64,000 nt of DNA from Clostridium sp. CAG:632 (GTDB lineage: Bacteria; Bacillota; Clostridia; Lachnospirales; Lachnospiraceae): assembly GCA_000431515.1 (NCBI GenBank), contig HF991345.1, forward strand, positions 1-64,000. The letters run 5' to 3'. The notes beneath the pieces were generated by a model. The model did no database searches. It was not told where the DNA came from and saw nothing but the letters and a program-made list of their open reading frames with translations. This document shows, in pieces, positions 8,930 to 18,000 of this stretch (its first letter is position 1; each line of letters begins with the position of its first letter). A program made the translations under genes and the position numbers.

Positions 8930-8957
8930 GGGAGGAATTGAAAATCGGAATGAGATT

Positions 8958-9003
8958 GGCTATAGCCGGGGCCTATACCCGGCAACACTTAAAACGTATA
9001 GCC
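8958..9003 (+). other. Nested hairpin between the LanC-like gene and the next operon
   Basis: GGCTATA (8958-8964) pairs with TATAGCC (8997-9003), enclosing GCCGGG (8965-8970) paired with CCCGGC (8978-8983). There is no T-run, so it may be a 3' end stabiliser or weak terminator of the LanC-like transcript. It ends 7 bp before the -35 box of the next promoter. Confidence 0.5.
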
Positions 9004-9010
9004 TATGGAA

Positions 9011-9039
9011 TTGACAAAATGGGTAAGTTGGATTATGAT
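9011..9039 (+). promoter_or_regulatory. Promoter of the dehydrogenase-aminotransferase-ABC operon
   Basis: TTGACA (9011-9016) and TATGAT (9034-9039) with exact 17-bp spacing. Transcription would begin near 9046, leaving a leader of about 145 bases before the start codon at 9193. Confidence 0.75.
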
Positions 9040-9192
9040 ACTGCACATAAAACATACAATTCCTATTAAAATAATATGAATAATATGAAACGACACAAAC
9101 GGCAAATAACATACTGCCGGATAGTGACAGGAAAGAACAGAAAGAAAACATATACGAAAGAGTACAGGATCAGAGGAAGGGTGGAATACAGA

Positions 9193-10278
9193 ATGGTTTC
9201 AATCAATACACCGGAAATATATATCAACGAACCGGGAGCGATTCATAAGGTGGCAGATTATACAGAACTGGCAATTGGCGAAGGAAGAAAGAAAGCCTAC
9301 ATCATCTGGTCAAAGACACCGAGGTCTCTTGTAAAGGAAGCTCTGGATGAAGACTTTGGACAGAAGGGAATTGCTTATGAGGAACAGCTTTTTGAAGGAT
9401 TCCCAACGGACGCAAAGGCACGCAGCTACGCGGAAGAGGCGAAGGCAGCCGATGCCGAAGTGATCCTGGGTGTCGGCGGCGGCCGAGTGATGGATGTGAC
9501 AAAGGCAGCCGGTACCTATTCCGGACTTCCGGTGATCACAGTGCCGACGATCGCAGCCACCTGTGCTGCATGGGCAGCCGTATCCATCATTTATACCGAT
9601 CAGGGTGATTTTGATAAGTTCCTGTTTAATCCGAAGTCAGCGAAATACATTGTAGCTGATACCGACATCATCGCAAAGGCTCCGGTCCGGTACTTAAAAG
9701 CCGGTATCGTAGATACATTTGCAAAATGGTATGAGCCGGTTTACAGAGAGACACCATCCTTTACCATGCAGATATCGACCCATACTGCAAAGCTTGCCTT
9801 TGACTTTCTCAGGACAAAAGGCCCACAGGTAGTAGAGCAGGCAGAAGCCGGTATCGTAAACGATGACACGATCGCAGCGGTGGATGCCATCATCTACCTG
9901 GCAGGAAATATCGGAAGCTTTGTCGGAAAGGAAGCATTCTCCGGACTGGCACATCCGTTTTATCATTCTTCCCGGAGATACCATTCCACCTATATCCGGC
10001 TGCATGGAGAAATCGTAGCGTTTGCACTGGTGGTACAGGGAATTTACGAGGAACGCTCAAGGGAAGAAATCGCAGAGCGGATCCGGATCCTCCGGAAATT
10101 CGATAATACCTATACACTCGAAGAGCTGGGACTTTCGGAAGAGGAACAGCTGATTACGATCGCAGAGCGAATGCAGTCCGAGTTTGAAGGGAAACAGGTA
10201 ACAGACGAAGAGACTGCAAAGCTGGTCGCAGCCATGGAGGAGACCGATCGGCGGATAAAGGAGATGCGTGAGGCATGA
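9193..10278 (+). CDS. Iron-containing alcohol dehydrogenase family, glycerol dehydrogenase-like
   Basis: A 361-residue member of the GldA/iron-ADH fold: N-terminal dinucleotide domain with GVGGGRVMDVTKAAG (residues about 94-108), then a helical metal domain. Candidate metal ligands are the Asp in GIVDTFAKWYE, the His in GLAHPFYHS and the His in LHGEIVAFAL. GldA itself oxidises glycerol to dihydroxyacetone with NAD, but the family covers many polyols and aldehydes. The start at 9193 has GGAAGGGTGG upstream; an open frame extends further out without a good site. It overlaps the HisC-like gene by 4 bp (ATGA), so the two are translationally coupled. That coupling suggests the substrate is an amino-alcohol, keto acid or aldehyde linked to the transaminase rather than glycerol. 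Confidence 0.85.
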   Translation: MVSINTPEIYINEPGAIHKVADYTELAIGEGRKKAYIIWSKTPRSLVKEALDEDFGQKGIAYEEQLFEGFPTDAKARSYAEEAKAADAEVILGVGGGRVMDVTKAAGTYSGLPVITVPTIAATCAAWAAVSIIYTDQGDFDKFLFNPKSAKYIVADTDIIAKAPVRYLKAGIVDTFAKWYEPVYRETPSFTMQISTHTAKLAFDFLRTKGPQVVEQAEAGIVNDDTIAAVDAIIYLAGNIGSFVGKEAFSGLAHPFYHSSRRYHSTYIRLHGEIVAFALVVQGIYEERSREEIAERIRILRKFDNTYTLEELGLSEEEQLITIAERMQSEFEGKQVTDEETAKLVAAMEETDRRIKEMREA

Positions 10279-11384
10279 GTGTTAAAGAAAAAGAAGCATT
10301 AAAGGAAATTACATTATATAAAGCAGCGGCAACGATTGAATCGGTAGTGAAGCAGTACGGATATTCACCGGAAGAAATCATTAAGCTGGAAGGAAATGAG
10401 AACCGGATGGGCTGTTCCCCGAAGGTGGCAGAAGCGGTTGCAAAGGAAGCACAGAGCTTCTCGTTCTATCCGGATCTGAATGTGACGCAGCTGAGAAAGA
10501 AGCTGGCAGACCGGCTGAAGATCGCAGGGGACAACCTGATCTTTGGAAACGGATCCTTTGAACTGTTGTCGATCATCGGCGACAGTTATATCGAGGAAGG
10601 CGAGGAGGCGATCATTCCGGTTCCGTCCTTTAACTGGTACACCAATGTAACACTGATCAATGGCGGAAAGCCAGTATATGTCAATGTGGAAGAGGATTTT
10701 ACAATCCATCCGGATAAGATTCTGAATGCGATTACGGAACGGACCAAGGTGATCTTCCTCTGTAATCCGAACAATCCAACCGGACTACTGATGAAGAAGG
10801 AGCATCTGGAACGGCTGATCCAGGAAATTCCGGAGCGGATCTTATTTGTCATAGATGAAGCATATCTGGACTTCGCAGAAGGGGATTATCCGGATACGGC
10901 AGCACTTGCAACGCAGAAGGAGAACCTGATTTTACTACGGACCTTTTCGAAGAGCTATGGACTGGCAGGCTTACGAATCGGATACGGAATCGCAACTCCG
11001 GCAGTGATAGATACCCTGTCTAAGGTCAGGATTCCATTAAATGTCAGCTCTGTCGCACAGGCGGCTGCCGTTGCGGCAGTAGAGGATGATACGTACTTAA
11101 ATCAGGTACTGGAGAACAACCGCCGGAGTATGGAGCTATATTATGAGGCATTCCGGGAGCTGGGATTTGATTATCTGGAAAGCAGTACGAATTTCGTATT
11201 CGTGCATACCGGGATAGATGCCGCATGGCTGCAGCAGGAGTTCCTGAAGCATGCGATTATGATCCGGAGCGGTCTGGACTATGGATATCGGGAGTGGATC
11301 CGGATTTCCATGGGAACCTACGAGGAGAATCAGAAGGTCGTTCAGGTCTTGAAAGAAATCGTGAAGAAGGCAAAGGAGAAGTAG
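10275..11384 (+). CDS. hisC: HisC-like aminotransferase (class I/II PLP)
   Basis: A 369-residue fold-type I PLP enzyme closest to histidinol-phosphate aminotransferase. Visible motifs are the N-terminal IKLEGNENRMGCSP, the cofactor-binding CNPNNPTG, VIDEAYLDF and the Schiff-base lysine in RTFSKSYGLAGLRIGY. HisC makes histidinol phosphate from imidazole-acetol phosphate with glutamate. No other his gene is present here. Instead it is coupled to a dehydrogenase (4-bp overlap) and followed one base later by an amino acid ABC importer, so it may act on an imported or scavenged amino acid. The family also includes aromatic and threonine-phosphate-type enzymes, so the substrate is open. Confidence 0.85.
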   Translation: MSVKEKEALKEITLYKAAATIESVVKQYGYSPEEIIKLEGNENRMGCSPKVAEAVAKEAQSFSFYPDLNVTQLRKKLADRLKIAGDNLIFGNGSFELLSIIGDSYIEEGEEAIIPVPSFNWYTNVTLINGGKPVYVNVEEDFTIHPDKILNAITERTKVIFLCNPNNPTGLLMKKEHLERLIQEIPERILFVIDEAYLDFAEGDYPDTAALATQKENLILLRTFSKSYGLAGLRIGYGIATPAVIDTLSKVRIPLNVSSVAQAAAVAAVEDDTYLNQVLENNRRSMELYYEAFRELGFDYLESSTNFVFVHTGIDAAWLQQEFLKHAIMIRSGLDYGYREWIRISMGTYEENQKVVQVLKEIVKKAKEK

Positions 11385-11385
11385 G

Positions 11386-12159
11386 ATGGCAGAAGAAAAG
11401 ATATGTATGTTAAAGGCAGAAGATATTAAGAAGTCCTTTGGCAGCAACCATATTCTAAAGGGCGTGAATCTGGAGGTTGACAAGGGCGACGTCGTCGTGA
11501 TCCTGGGACCGAGCGGAGCAGGTAAAACGACCTTCCTGCGATGTTTGAACTTTCTGGAAAAACCTAATTCCGGCAAGATCACGATAGATGACCTGACCGT
11601 GGATGCACATAACGTAAACAAGAAGGACATCGTAAAGCTTCGCAGAAAAACAGCGATGGTATTTCAGCAATATAACCTGTTTAAGAACAAGACGGCACTG
11701 CAGAATGTGACGGAGGGTCTGATTCAGGTACAGAAGAAACCGAAGGCTGAGGCAGAGAAGATCGCAAAAGAATATCTGGACCGGGTAGGTCTATCAAAGA
11801 AATGTGATGCATATCCGGCGAATCTTTCCGGCGGACAGCAGCAGAGAGTCGGAATTGCCAGGGCACTGGCATTACGACCGGACGTAATCTTATTTGATGA
11901 GCCGACATCCGCACTGGACCCGGAGCTGGTAGGAGAAGTCCTTTCGGTTATGCGAGCAATCGCCAAAGAAGGAATCACTATGGTGGTCGTTACACATGAA
12001 ATACAGTTCGCAATGGATATCGCAACGAAGGTAGTTGTCATGGATGAAGGAAAAGTCATAGAGCAGGGCAGTGCAAAGGATATCTTCCGGAATGCAAAGG
12101 AAGATCGGACACGTCAGTTTTTACAAAAGATAATTCCTGAATATTCATATATTATTTGA
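11386..12159 (+). CDS. Polar amino acid ABC transporter, ATP-binding protein (GlnQ type)
   Basis: A 257-residue ABC ATPase of the PAAT importer family. Walker A is GPSGAGKTT, the Q-loop is MVFQQYNLF, the signature is LSGGQQQRVGIARAL, Walker B is VILFDEPTSALDPE and the switch His is in VVTHE. The ATG at 11386 follows the HisC-like stop by one base, with AAGGAG inside the end of that gene. It powers uptake by the two permeases at 13110 and 13807, fed by the lipoprotein at 12191. Confidence 0.92.
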   Translation: MAEEKICMLKAEDIKKSFGSNHILKGVNLEVDKGDVVVILGPSGAGKTTFLRCLNFLEKPNSGKITIDDLTVDAHNVNKKDIVKLRRKTAMVFQQYNLFKNKTALQNVTEGLIQVQKKPKAEAEKIAKEYLDRVGLSKKCDAYPANLSGGQQQRVGIARALALRPDVILFDEPTSALDPELVGEVLSVMRAIAKEGITMVVVTHEIQFAMDIATKVVVMDEGKVIEQGSAKDIFRNAKEDRTRQFLQKIIPEYSYII

Positions 12160-12190
12160 ATTTTTTAATTGAGAAAAGGAGAAAAGAAAC

Positions 12191-13078
12191 ATGAGAAGAG
12201 AAGCAGGTAAATTTATTAAGAGATTAGGAGCAATATCATTAGCAGGTATTTTAGGAGTATCTGTTCTGGCCGGCTGCGGTGCAAAAGCAGATACAAATGG
12301 CGGTTCAGATAGTGCAAATGGAGTAAAGAAGGTGGTAGTCGGTACTACAGGATTATATGCACTGCAGTCCTTCATTAATGATGACGGTGAGCTGGACGGC
12401 GCTGAGATCGCAGTCTGCAAGGCAATCGATGAGAAGCTGCCGCAGTATGAGTTTGAATACAGCACGATGGAATTCGCAGCGATCCTGCCGGCCGTAGATG
12501 CGGGCAAGGTGCAGATTGCATGCTCTAACTTAAGAAGAACCGAAGACAGAGAGGCTAATTACATTCATTCCAAGGAAGCATATATCACATCACCATATTA
12601 TATTATCGTGTTAGACGGTAACTCAGATATTAACGGAATTGACGACCTGAATGGTAAGAAGCTGGGTATTAACGAAGGCTCTACACAGGCAGGTATTTTA
12701 GAGCAGTATATTGAGAAGTCAGGAGCAGACATTGAGCTGGTTTACTCCTCTGACCCGGTACCGGATCTGGTAGCAGGCAGAATTGATGCGATCGTTGACC
12801 CGCAGAGATATGTGCTGAGTCTGAATTCCAGCTACGAGGATGCACAGTTTAAGACGGTCGGTGAGCCGATCGATAACCTGGCAGAGGAAGGCAGTGTAGT
12901 CGCAGATTACAATGCATATCTGTGGTTCTCATCGGAAGACACCGAGCTGCGTGATGCTGTAGATACCGCACTGGCTGAGCTGTATGCAGACGGTACATTA
13001 GGAGAGATCTCTAAGGAATACTATGGTGAAGATTATGCCAAAGATATCAACAGAGATTACGTAGAGAGCTTTAAATAA
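12191..13078 (+). CDS. Amino acid ABC transporter substrate-binding lipoprotein
   Basis: A 295-residue extracellular binding protein with a lipoprotein signal peptide; the lipobox VLAGC places the acylated Cys near residue 29. The mature part is the two-lobed family 3 (SBP_bac_3) fold, with DGELDGAEIAVCKAI, an RRTEDREANY turn and GKKLGINEGSTQAG. An Arg in a loop of this type usually grips the ligand carboxylate, which fits an amino acid ligand. The ribosome binding site AAAGGAG lies upstream. The gene is in the operon starting at 9193. Confidence 0.92.
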   Translation: MRREAGKFIKRLGAISLAGILGVSVLAGCGAKADTNGGSDSANGVKKVVVGTTGLYALQSFINDDGELDGAEIAVCKAIDEKLPQYEFEYSTMEFAAILPAVDAGKVQIACSNLRRTEDREANYIHSKEAYITSPYYIIVLDGNSDINGIDDLNGKKLGINEGSTQAGILEQYIEKSGADIELVYSSDPVPDLVAGRIDAIVDPQRYVLSLNSSYEDAQFKTVGEPIDNLAEEGSVVADYNAYLWFSSEDTELRDAVDTALAELYADGTLGEISKEYYGEDYAKDINRDYVESFK

Positions 13079-13109
13079 AAGATAAAAGAGACACTTAGAA
13101 GGACACGTT

Positions 13110-13793
13110 ATGAAGATTTTTGAATGGAAGTACATCTTTATATTTCTGCCGAAGCTGTTACCAATGCTTCCAATCACACTGTTGATATGGATTCTGTCAG
13201 TCGTGGGAGCATTGATATTGGGAGCAGGGTTTATGGTTATCCGGGAGAAGAAGATCCCGGTCCTGTCCCAGCTGGTGCGGGTGATCATGTCGATCATCCG
13301 TGGATTCCCACCGCTGACACAGCTGTTTGTATTCTATTACGGACTGCCGAAGCTCCTGTCATTGGTCGGAATCGATGTCAACGACTGGGCACCGCTGGTG
13401 TTCGTTGTGCTGGCATACGCATTGGGACAGAGTGCAACGGTGATGGAGACGTTCCGGTCTGCATTCGCCAGTGTCGGCAAGGGACAGACGGAAGCGGCTT
13501 ATTCGATCGGTATGATGAACCGGATGGCATTTTTCCGGGTAACTCTGCCGCAGGCGATGGTGGTGGCACTTCCGAATTTTTCCAATCTGTGCATTTCAAC
13601 ATTGAAGAATACGTCCATTGCATTCTCGGTCGGCGTGGTTGAAATCGTGGCAAGAGCCAATCAGCTCTCCGGAGCCATGCAGCATAAGATGGAAAGCTAT
13701 ATTGCGCTGGCAATCATATATTATGTAATCTATCTGTTCCTGAAAAAGGGATTTAATGTATTAGAGAAGAAGTTCTCATTCGAGAAATACTAG
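13110..13793 (+). CDS. Amino acid ABC transporter permease (first)
   Basis: A 227-residue HisM/GlnP-type permease with about five membrane segments. The cytoplasmic coupling loop is EAAYSIGMMNRMAFFRVTLPQA, the EAA motif that contacts the ATPase. The N-terminal RGFPPLTQLFVFYYGLP matches the usual RGTPLLVQLF-type motif. It pairs with the second permease 14 bp downstream, so the pore is probably a heterodimer. Confidence 0.92.
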   Translation: MKIFEWKYIFIFLPKLLPMLPITLLIWILSVVGALILGAGFMVIREKKIPVLSQLVRVIMSIIRGFPPLTQLFVFYYGLPKLLSLVGIDVNDWAPLVFVVLAYALGQSATVMETFRSAFASVGKGQTEAAYSIGMMNRMAFFRVTLPQAMVVALPNFSNLCISTLKNTSIAFSVGVVEIVARANQLSGAMQHKMESYIALAIIYYVIYLFLKKGFNVLEKKFSFEKY

Positions 13794-13806
13794 AGGAGGA
13801 ACGCAA

Positions 13807-14520
13807 ATGGTATTCAATTTTGAATTTTGTCTTGAAGTCCTGAAAAAATGTGTACAGGCGATTCCTCTGACCTTGTATCTGACGCTCTGGGCGTTCCTGA
13901 TCGGAATGGTGATCGCAATCGTGATCGCGCTGATCCGTTATAAGGAAGTCCCGGTATTAAATAAGATATTTCAGTTCTATGTATCGTTCATCCGGGGAAC
14001 TCCGGTTATGCTGCAGCTGTACATTGTATACTATATGATCCCGATGGCGCTGGATGCGATTCTGGAGAAGACGGATATTGCATTCCGGACCAATCAGATT
14101 GAGATTAAGGTACTCGTATTGATCGCACTGGCATTAAACGTATCGGCATATCTGTCTGAGATTATCCGTGGTGGTCTGATCTCGCTCGGAAAGGGAGAAA
14201 TCGAGGCGGCGTATTCCATTGGTATGACACCGGCGATGGTGGTACGCAGAATCATTATTCCGCAGGTGTTTGTACAGTGTATTCCGAACTTCTCGGCGAA
14301 CCTGATCAGTGTCCTGCAGGCATCCTCTCTGGCATACTTCGTATCCCTTCAGGAGGTAACCGGAACGGCTAAGGTCATGGCAAGCAGCAACTGGAAATAC
14401 TTTGAAGCATTCGTTGCAACCGGTATCATCTACTGGCTGCTGACGGTAATTATCGAGTTAGTCACTTACGGACTGGAACGTGCGGCAGAAAGGAATGGAT
14501 ATCAGTTGAAGAAGCAGTAA
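13807..14520 (+). CDS. Amino acid ABC transporter permease (second)
   Basis: A 237-residue PAAT-family permease. The signature RGTPVMLQLYIVYYMIP and the coupling loop EAAYSIGMTPAMVVRRI are both present, with about five membrane helices. TAGAGGAGG lies upstream of the start and overlaps the stop of the first permease. It is the last gene of the operon from 9193; no terminator is obvious before the T-box region. Confidence 0.92.
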   Translation: MVFNFEFCLEVLKKCVQAIPLTLYLTLWAFLIGMVIAIVIALIRYKEVPVLNKIFQFYVSFIRGTPVMLQLYIVYYMIPMALDAILEKTDIAFRTNQIEIKVLVLIALALNVSAYLSEIIRGGLISLGKGEIEAAYSIGMTPAMVVRRIIIPQVFVQCIPNFSANLISVLQASSLAYFVSLQEVTGTAKVMASSNWKYFEAFVATGIIYWLLTVIIELVTYGLERAAERNGYQLKKQ

Positions 14521-14521
14521 G

Positions 14522-14641
14522 GGATGGGGTGCAAAAGGCAAAATAATCGCCTATTACGATGTCGGTTATTCTGTAGAACAGATTGCTGAAAAAGTTGGAA
14601 TCTCAGAGGAAAAGGTGCAGGAAATTCTTGCACTACAGTAG
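14522..14641 (+). pseudogene. Remnant of a helix-turn-helix protein end
   Basis: After the second permease, a 40-codon open stretch in another frame reads as a plausible protein tail including AYYDVGYSVEQIAEKVGIS and then EEKVQEIL, ending in TAG at 14639-14641. The pattern VEQIAEKVGISEEKVQ is typical of a helix-turn-helix. There is no ATG and no ribosome binding site. It is most simply the leftover 3' end of a deleted gene. I do not know the parent family. Confidence 0.45.
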
Positions 14642-14660
14642 GAAGAGGCGCTTTAGGTAC

Positions 14661-14689
14661 TTGACAAATAAATTTCCATATTGTAAGGT
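14661..14689 (+). promoter_or_regulatory. Promoter of the ileS T-box transcript
   Basis: TTGACA (14661-14666) and TAAGGT (14684-14689), 17 bp apart. The -10 box is imperfect, but the position fits a leader start near 14696. Confidence 0.6.
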
Positions 14690-14696
14690 GTAACTG

Positions 14697-14982
14697 GCTA
14701 GTGTTCAAAGGAATATAGACCATGAAAGGCATAGATGGAGACAGTAGCACTCTCAGAACACGATAGAGAGCCGGGGATGGTGGAAGCCCGGTGTCAGTAT
14801 GGAGATTGTGAAGATCACTCCGGAGCTGCAGACCGAATCAGACAAGTAGGCTCTGACGTGATTCCTGCGTTAACGGGAAGATGGGTGAATGCGCGAGCAG
14901 AGATAGGAGCAGAGCCCGGAAGAAATTAGGTGGTATAGCGAATAATGGAACCTTCGTCCTAATGGATGATGGTTCCTTTTTT
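14697..14982 (+). promoter_or_regulatory. T-box leader, isoleucine specifier, upstream of ileS
   Basis: A tRNA-sensing leader that allows ileS transcription when tRNA-Ile is uncharged. The Stem I distal segment AGAGAGCCGGGGATGGTGG starts at 14765, and GAAG-ATC-ACTCC places the specifier codon ATC (Ile) at 14814-14816, followed by GGAGCTGC. The conserved T-box core AGGTGGTA is at 14928-14935. The terminator hairpin pairs GGAACC (14947-14952) with GGTTCC (14971-14976) and ends in a T-run to 14982; the competing antiterminator uses the CCTTCGTCCT segment. The specifier matches the downstream gene. Confidence 0.92.
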
Positions 14983-15071
14983 AGTATAAATCCGCAAAGC
15001 ATGTTGTATCGCGGGTTTATTTCAGCAGGAGACAGAAACCCTGCAAGTTTGATACAGAAAGGAAGAAGAGC

Positions 15072-18000
15072 ATGTACGAAAAGGTATCAACGAACTTAAA
15101 CTTCGTAGAACGGGAAGCGAAAGTGGAACAGTTCTGGAAGGACAACAAGATTTTTGAAAAAAGTGTAGAAGAGAAAGAAGGATGTCCGGTCTATACATTT
15201 TATGACGGACCTCCGACAGCCAATGGTAAACCACACATCGGTCACGTGTTGACGCGTGTTATTAAGGATATGATCCCGAGATATCAGACTATGAAGGGAC
15301 ATAAGATTATTCGTAAGGCCGGCTGGGATACCCATGGTCTTCCGGTAGAGCTGGAGGTTGAGAAACAGCTTGGACTGGATGGCAAGGAGCAGATCGAGGA
15401 ATACGGTCTGGAGCCATTTATTGAGAAGTGTAAGGAAAGTGTCTGGAAATACAAGGGTATGTGGGAGGAATTCTCCGGCAAGGTTGGTTTCTGGGCAGAT
15501 ATGGATGATCCATATGTAACCTATCATAATGATTTCATTGAGTCCGAATGGTGGGCATTGAAGAAGATCTGGGAAAAGGGATTGCTGTATAAGGGCTTTA
15601 AGATTGTACCTTACTGCCCACGTTGCGGTACTCCGTTGTCTTCTCATGAGGTAGCACAGGGCTACAAGGCAGTGAAGGAGCGGTCCGCAGTTGTCCGGTT
15701 CAAGGTGGTTGGTGAGGATGCTTATTTCCTGGCATGGACCACAACACCATGGACCCTGCCAAGTAATGTGGCACTTTGTGTAAACCCGGATGAGAATTAC
15801 TGTAAGGTAAAGGCTGCAGATGGTTATACTTATTATATGGCAGAGGCACTGCTGGATACCGTGCTTGGTAAGCTGGCAACCGAGGAAGCACCTGCCTATG
15901 AGGTGCTGGATACCTTCAAGGGTACTGCTCTGGAATATAAAGAATATGAGCCATTGTTCCGTGTAGCAGCAGACCTGGCTGCAAAGCAGGGAAAGAAAGG
16001 TCATTATGTGACCTGCGATACCTATGTAACGATGAGTGATGGTACCGGTATCGTTCATATTGCGCCTGCATTTGGTGAAGACGATGCCAAGGTAGGACGG
16101 AAATATGACCTTCCATTTGTACAGCTGGTAGACGGAAAAGGTGATATGACAGATAATACACCATATGGTGGTATCTTTGTTAAGAAAGCAGATCCGTTGG
16201 TATTGGAGGATCTGGATAAGCAGGGACTGCTGTTTGATGCACCGAAGTTCGAGCATGATTATCCGTTCTGCTGGAGATGTGATACTCCATTGATCTATTA
16301 TGCGAGAGAGTCCTGGTTCATTAAGATGACAGAAGTTCGTGAGGATCTGATTAAGAACAATAATACCGTAAACTGGATTCCGGAGAGTATTGGTAAAGGC
16401 CGTTTCGGTGACTGGCTTGCCAATGTACAGGACTGGGGCGTTAGCCGTAACCGTTACTGGGGTACTCCGTTAAATATCTGGGAGTGTGAATGCGGTCACC
16501 GTCATGCGATCGGTTCTATTGAGGAGCTAAAGCAGCTGTCCGACAATTGTCCGGATGATATTGAACTGCACCGTCCATTTATTGATGAGGTAACCTTCAA
16601 GTGTGAGAAATGTGGCGGCGAGATGCATCGTGTACCGGAGGTAATCGACTGCTGGTTCGATTCCGGATCCATGCCGTTTGCACAGTGGCATTATCCATTT
16701 GAGAATGAGGATATCTTTAAGGAGAATTTCCCGGCTGACTTTATCAGTGAGGCCGTTGACCAGACCCGTGGATGGTTCTATTCTCTGATGGCGATTTCAA
16801 CGCTGCTGTTTAATCAGGCACCGTATAAGAATGTTATCGTGCTTGGACACGTACAGGATAAAGACGGACAGAAGATGAGTAAGTCTAAGGGAAATGCAGT
16901 TGATCCGATGGAAGCACTGAACAAATACGGTGCAGATGCGATCCGCTGGTATTTCTACAGTAATTCCGCTCCTTGGCTGCCGAACCGGTTCCATGAGGAT
17001 GCGGTTGTGGAAGGTCAGAGAAAGTTCATGGGTACTCTGTGGAATACCTATGCATTCTATGTATTGTATGCAGAGATCGATCAGTTTGATCCGACCAAAT
17101 ACAGTCTGGAATATGATAAGCTGGCCGTTATGGATAAATGGCTGCTGTCTAAGTTAAATACAGTCATTAAGGAAGTAGATGAAGCACTTGGCGCATATAA
17201 GATTCCGGAAACGACCCGTGCACTGGCAGAGTTTGTGGATGATATGAGTAACTGGTATGTAAGACGCTGCCGTGACCGTTTCTGGGCAAAGGGAATGGAG
17301 CAGGATAAGATCAATGCGTATATGACACTTTATACCGCGCTGGTAACGATCTGTAAGCTGTCTGCACCGATGATTCCGTTTATGACAGAGGATATTTATC
17401 AGAATCTGGTTCGCGGTCTGGATAAGACGGCACCGGAGAGTATTCATCTGTGTGACTTCCCGGCAGCGGATGAGGCATATATTGATACAGAGCTGGAAGC
17501 AGATATGGATGAGGTCCTTCATGTTGTAGTCCTGGGCCGTGCGGCAAGAAACCTTGCAAACATCAAGAACCGTCAGCCGATCGGTACCATGTATATCAAG
17601 GCTGCAAAGGAATTATCTGAGTTTTATGCAGAGATCATCGAGGATGAGCTGAATGTAAAGAAGGCAGAATTCAGAGAGGATGTATCAGAGTTTACATCTT
17701 ATAGCTTCAAGCCACAGCTCCGTACTGTTGGACCGAAGTATGGTAAGCAGCTCGGTGGCATTAAGCAGTATCTGTCACAGGTAGATGGCAATGCTGCCAT
17801 GGCTGAGCTGAAGGAAAAGGGAAGTATTACATTTGACGTTGCAGGAGTTACCGTGTCCTTGACAGAAGAAGATCTGCTGATCGATATGGCACAGACAGAA
17901 GGCTTTGTAAGCCAGCAGGATAATTATGTAACGGTTGTTCTGGATACGAAGCTGACTCCGGAACTGATCGAGGAAGGCTTTGTCCGTGAAATCGTATCAA

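Noticed and set aside
7465..9003. Lantibiotic biosynthesis cluster
   Set aside because: Only a LanC-like protein is present; no precursor-like small frame, dehydratase, protease or exporter is found within several kilobases.
9193..11384. Histidine biosynthesis operon
   Set aside because: HisC-like only; no other his gene, and the neighbours are a polyol-type dehydrogenase and an importer.
15096..16256. 386-codon open frame on the minus strand opposite ileS
   Set aside because: ileS on the plus strand has all class I synthetase motifs; the reverse frame shows no family pattern and no ribosome binding site.
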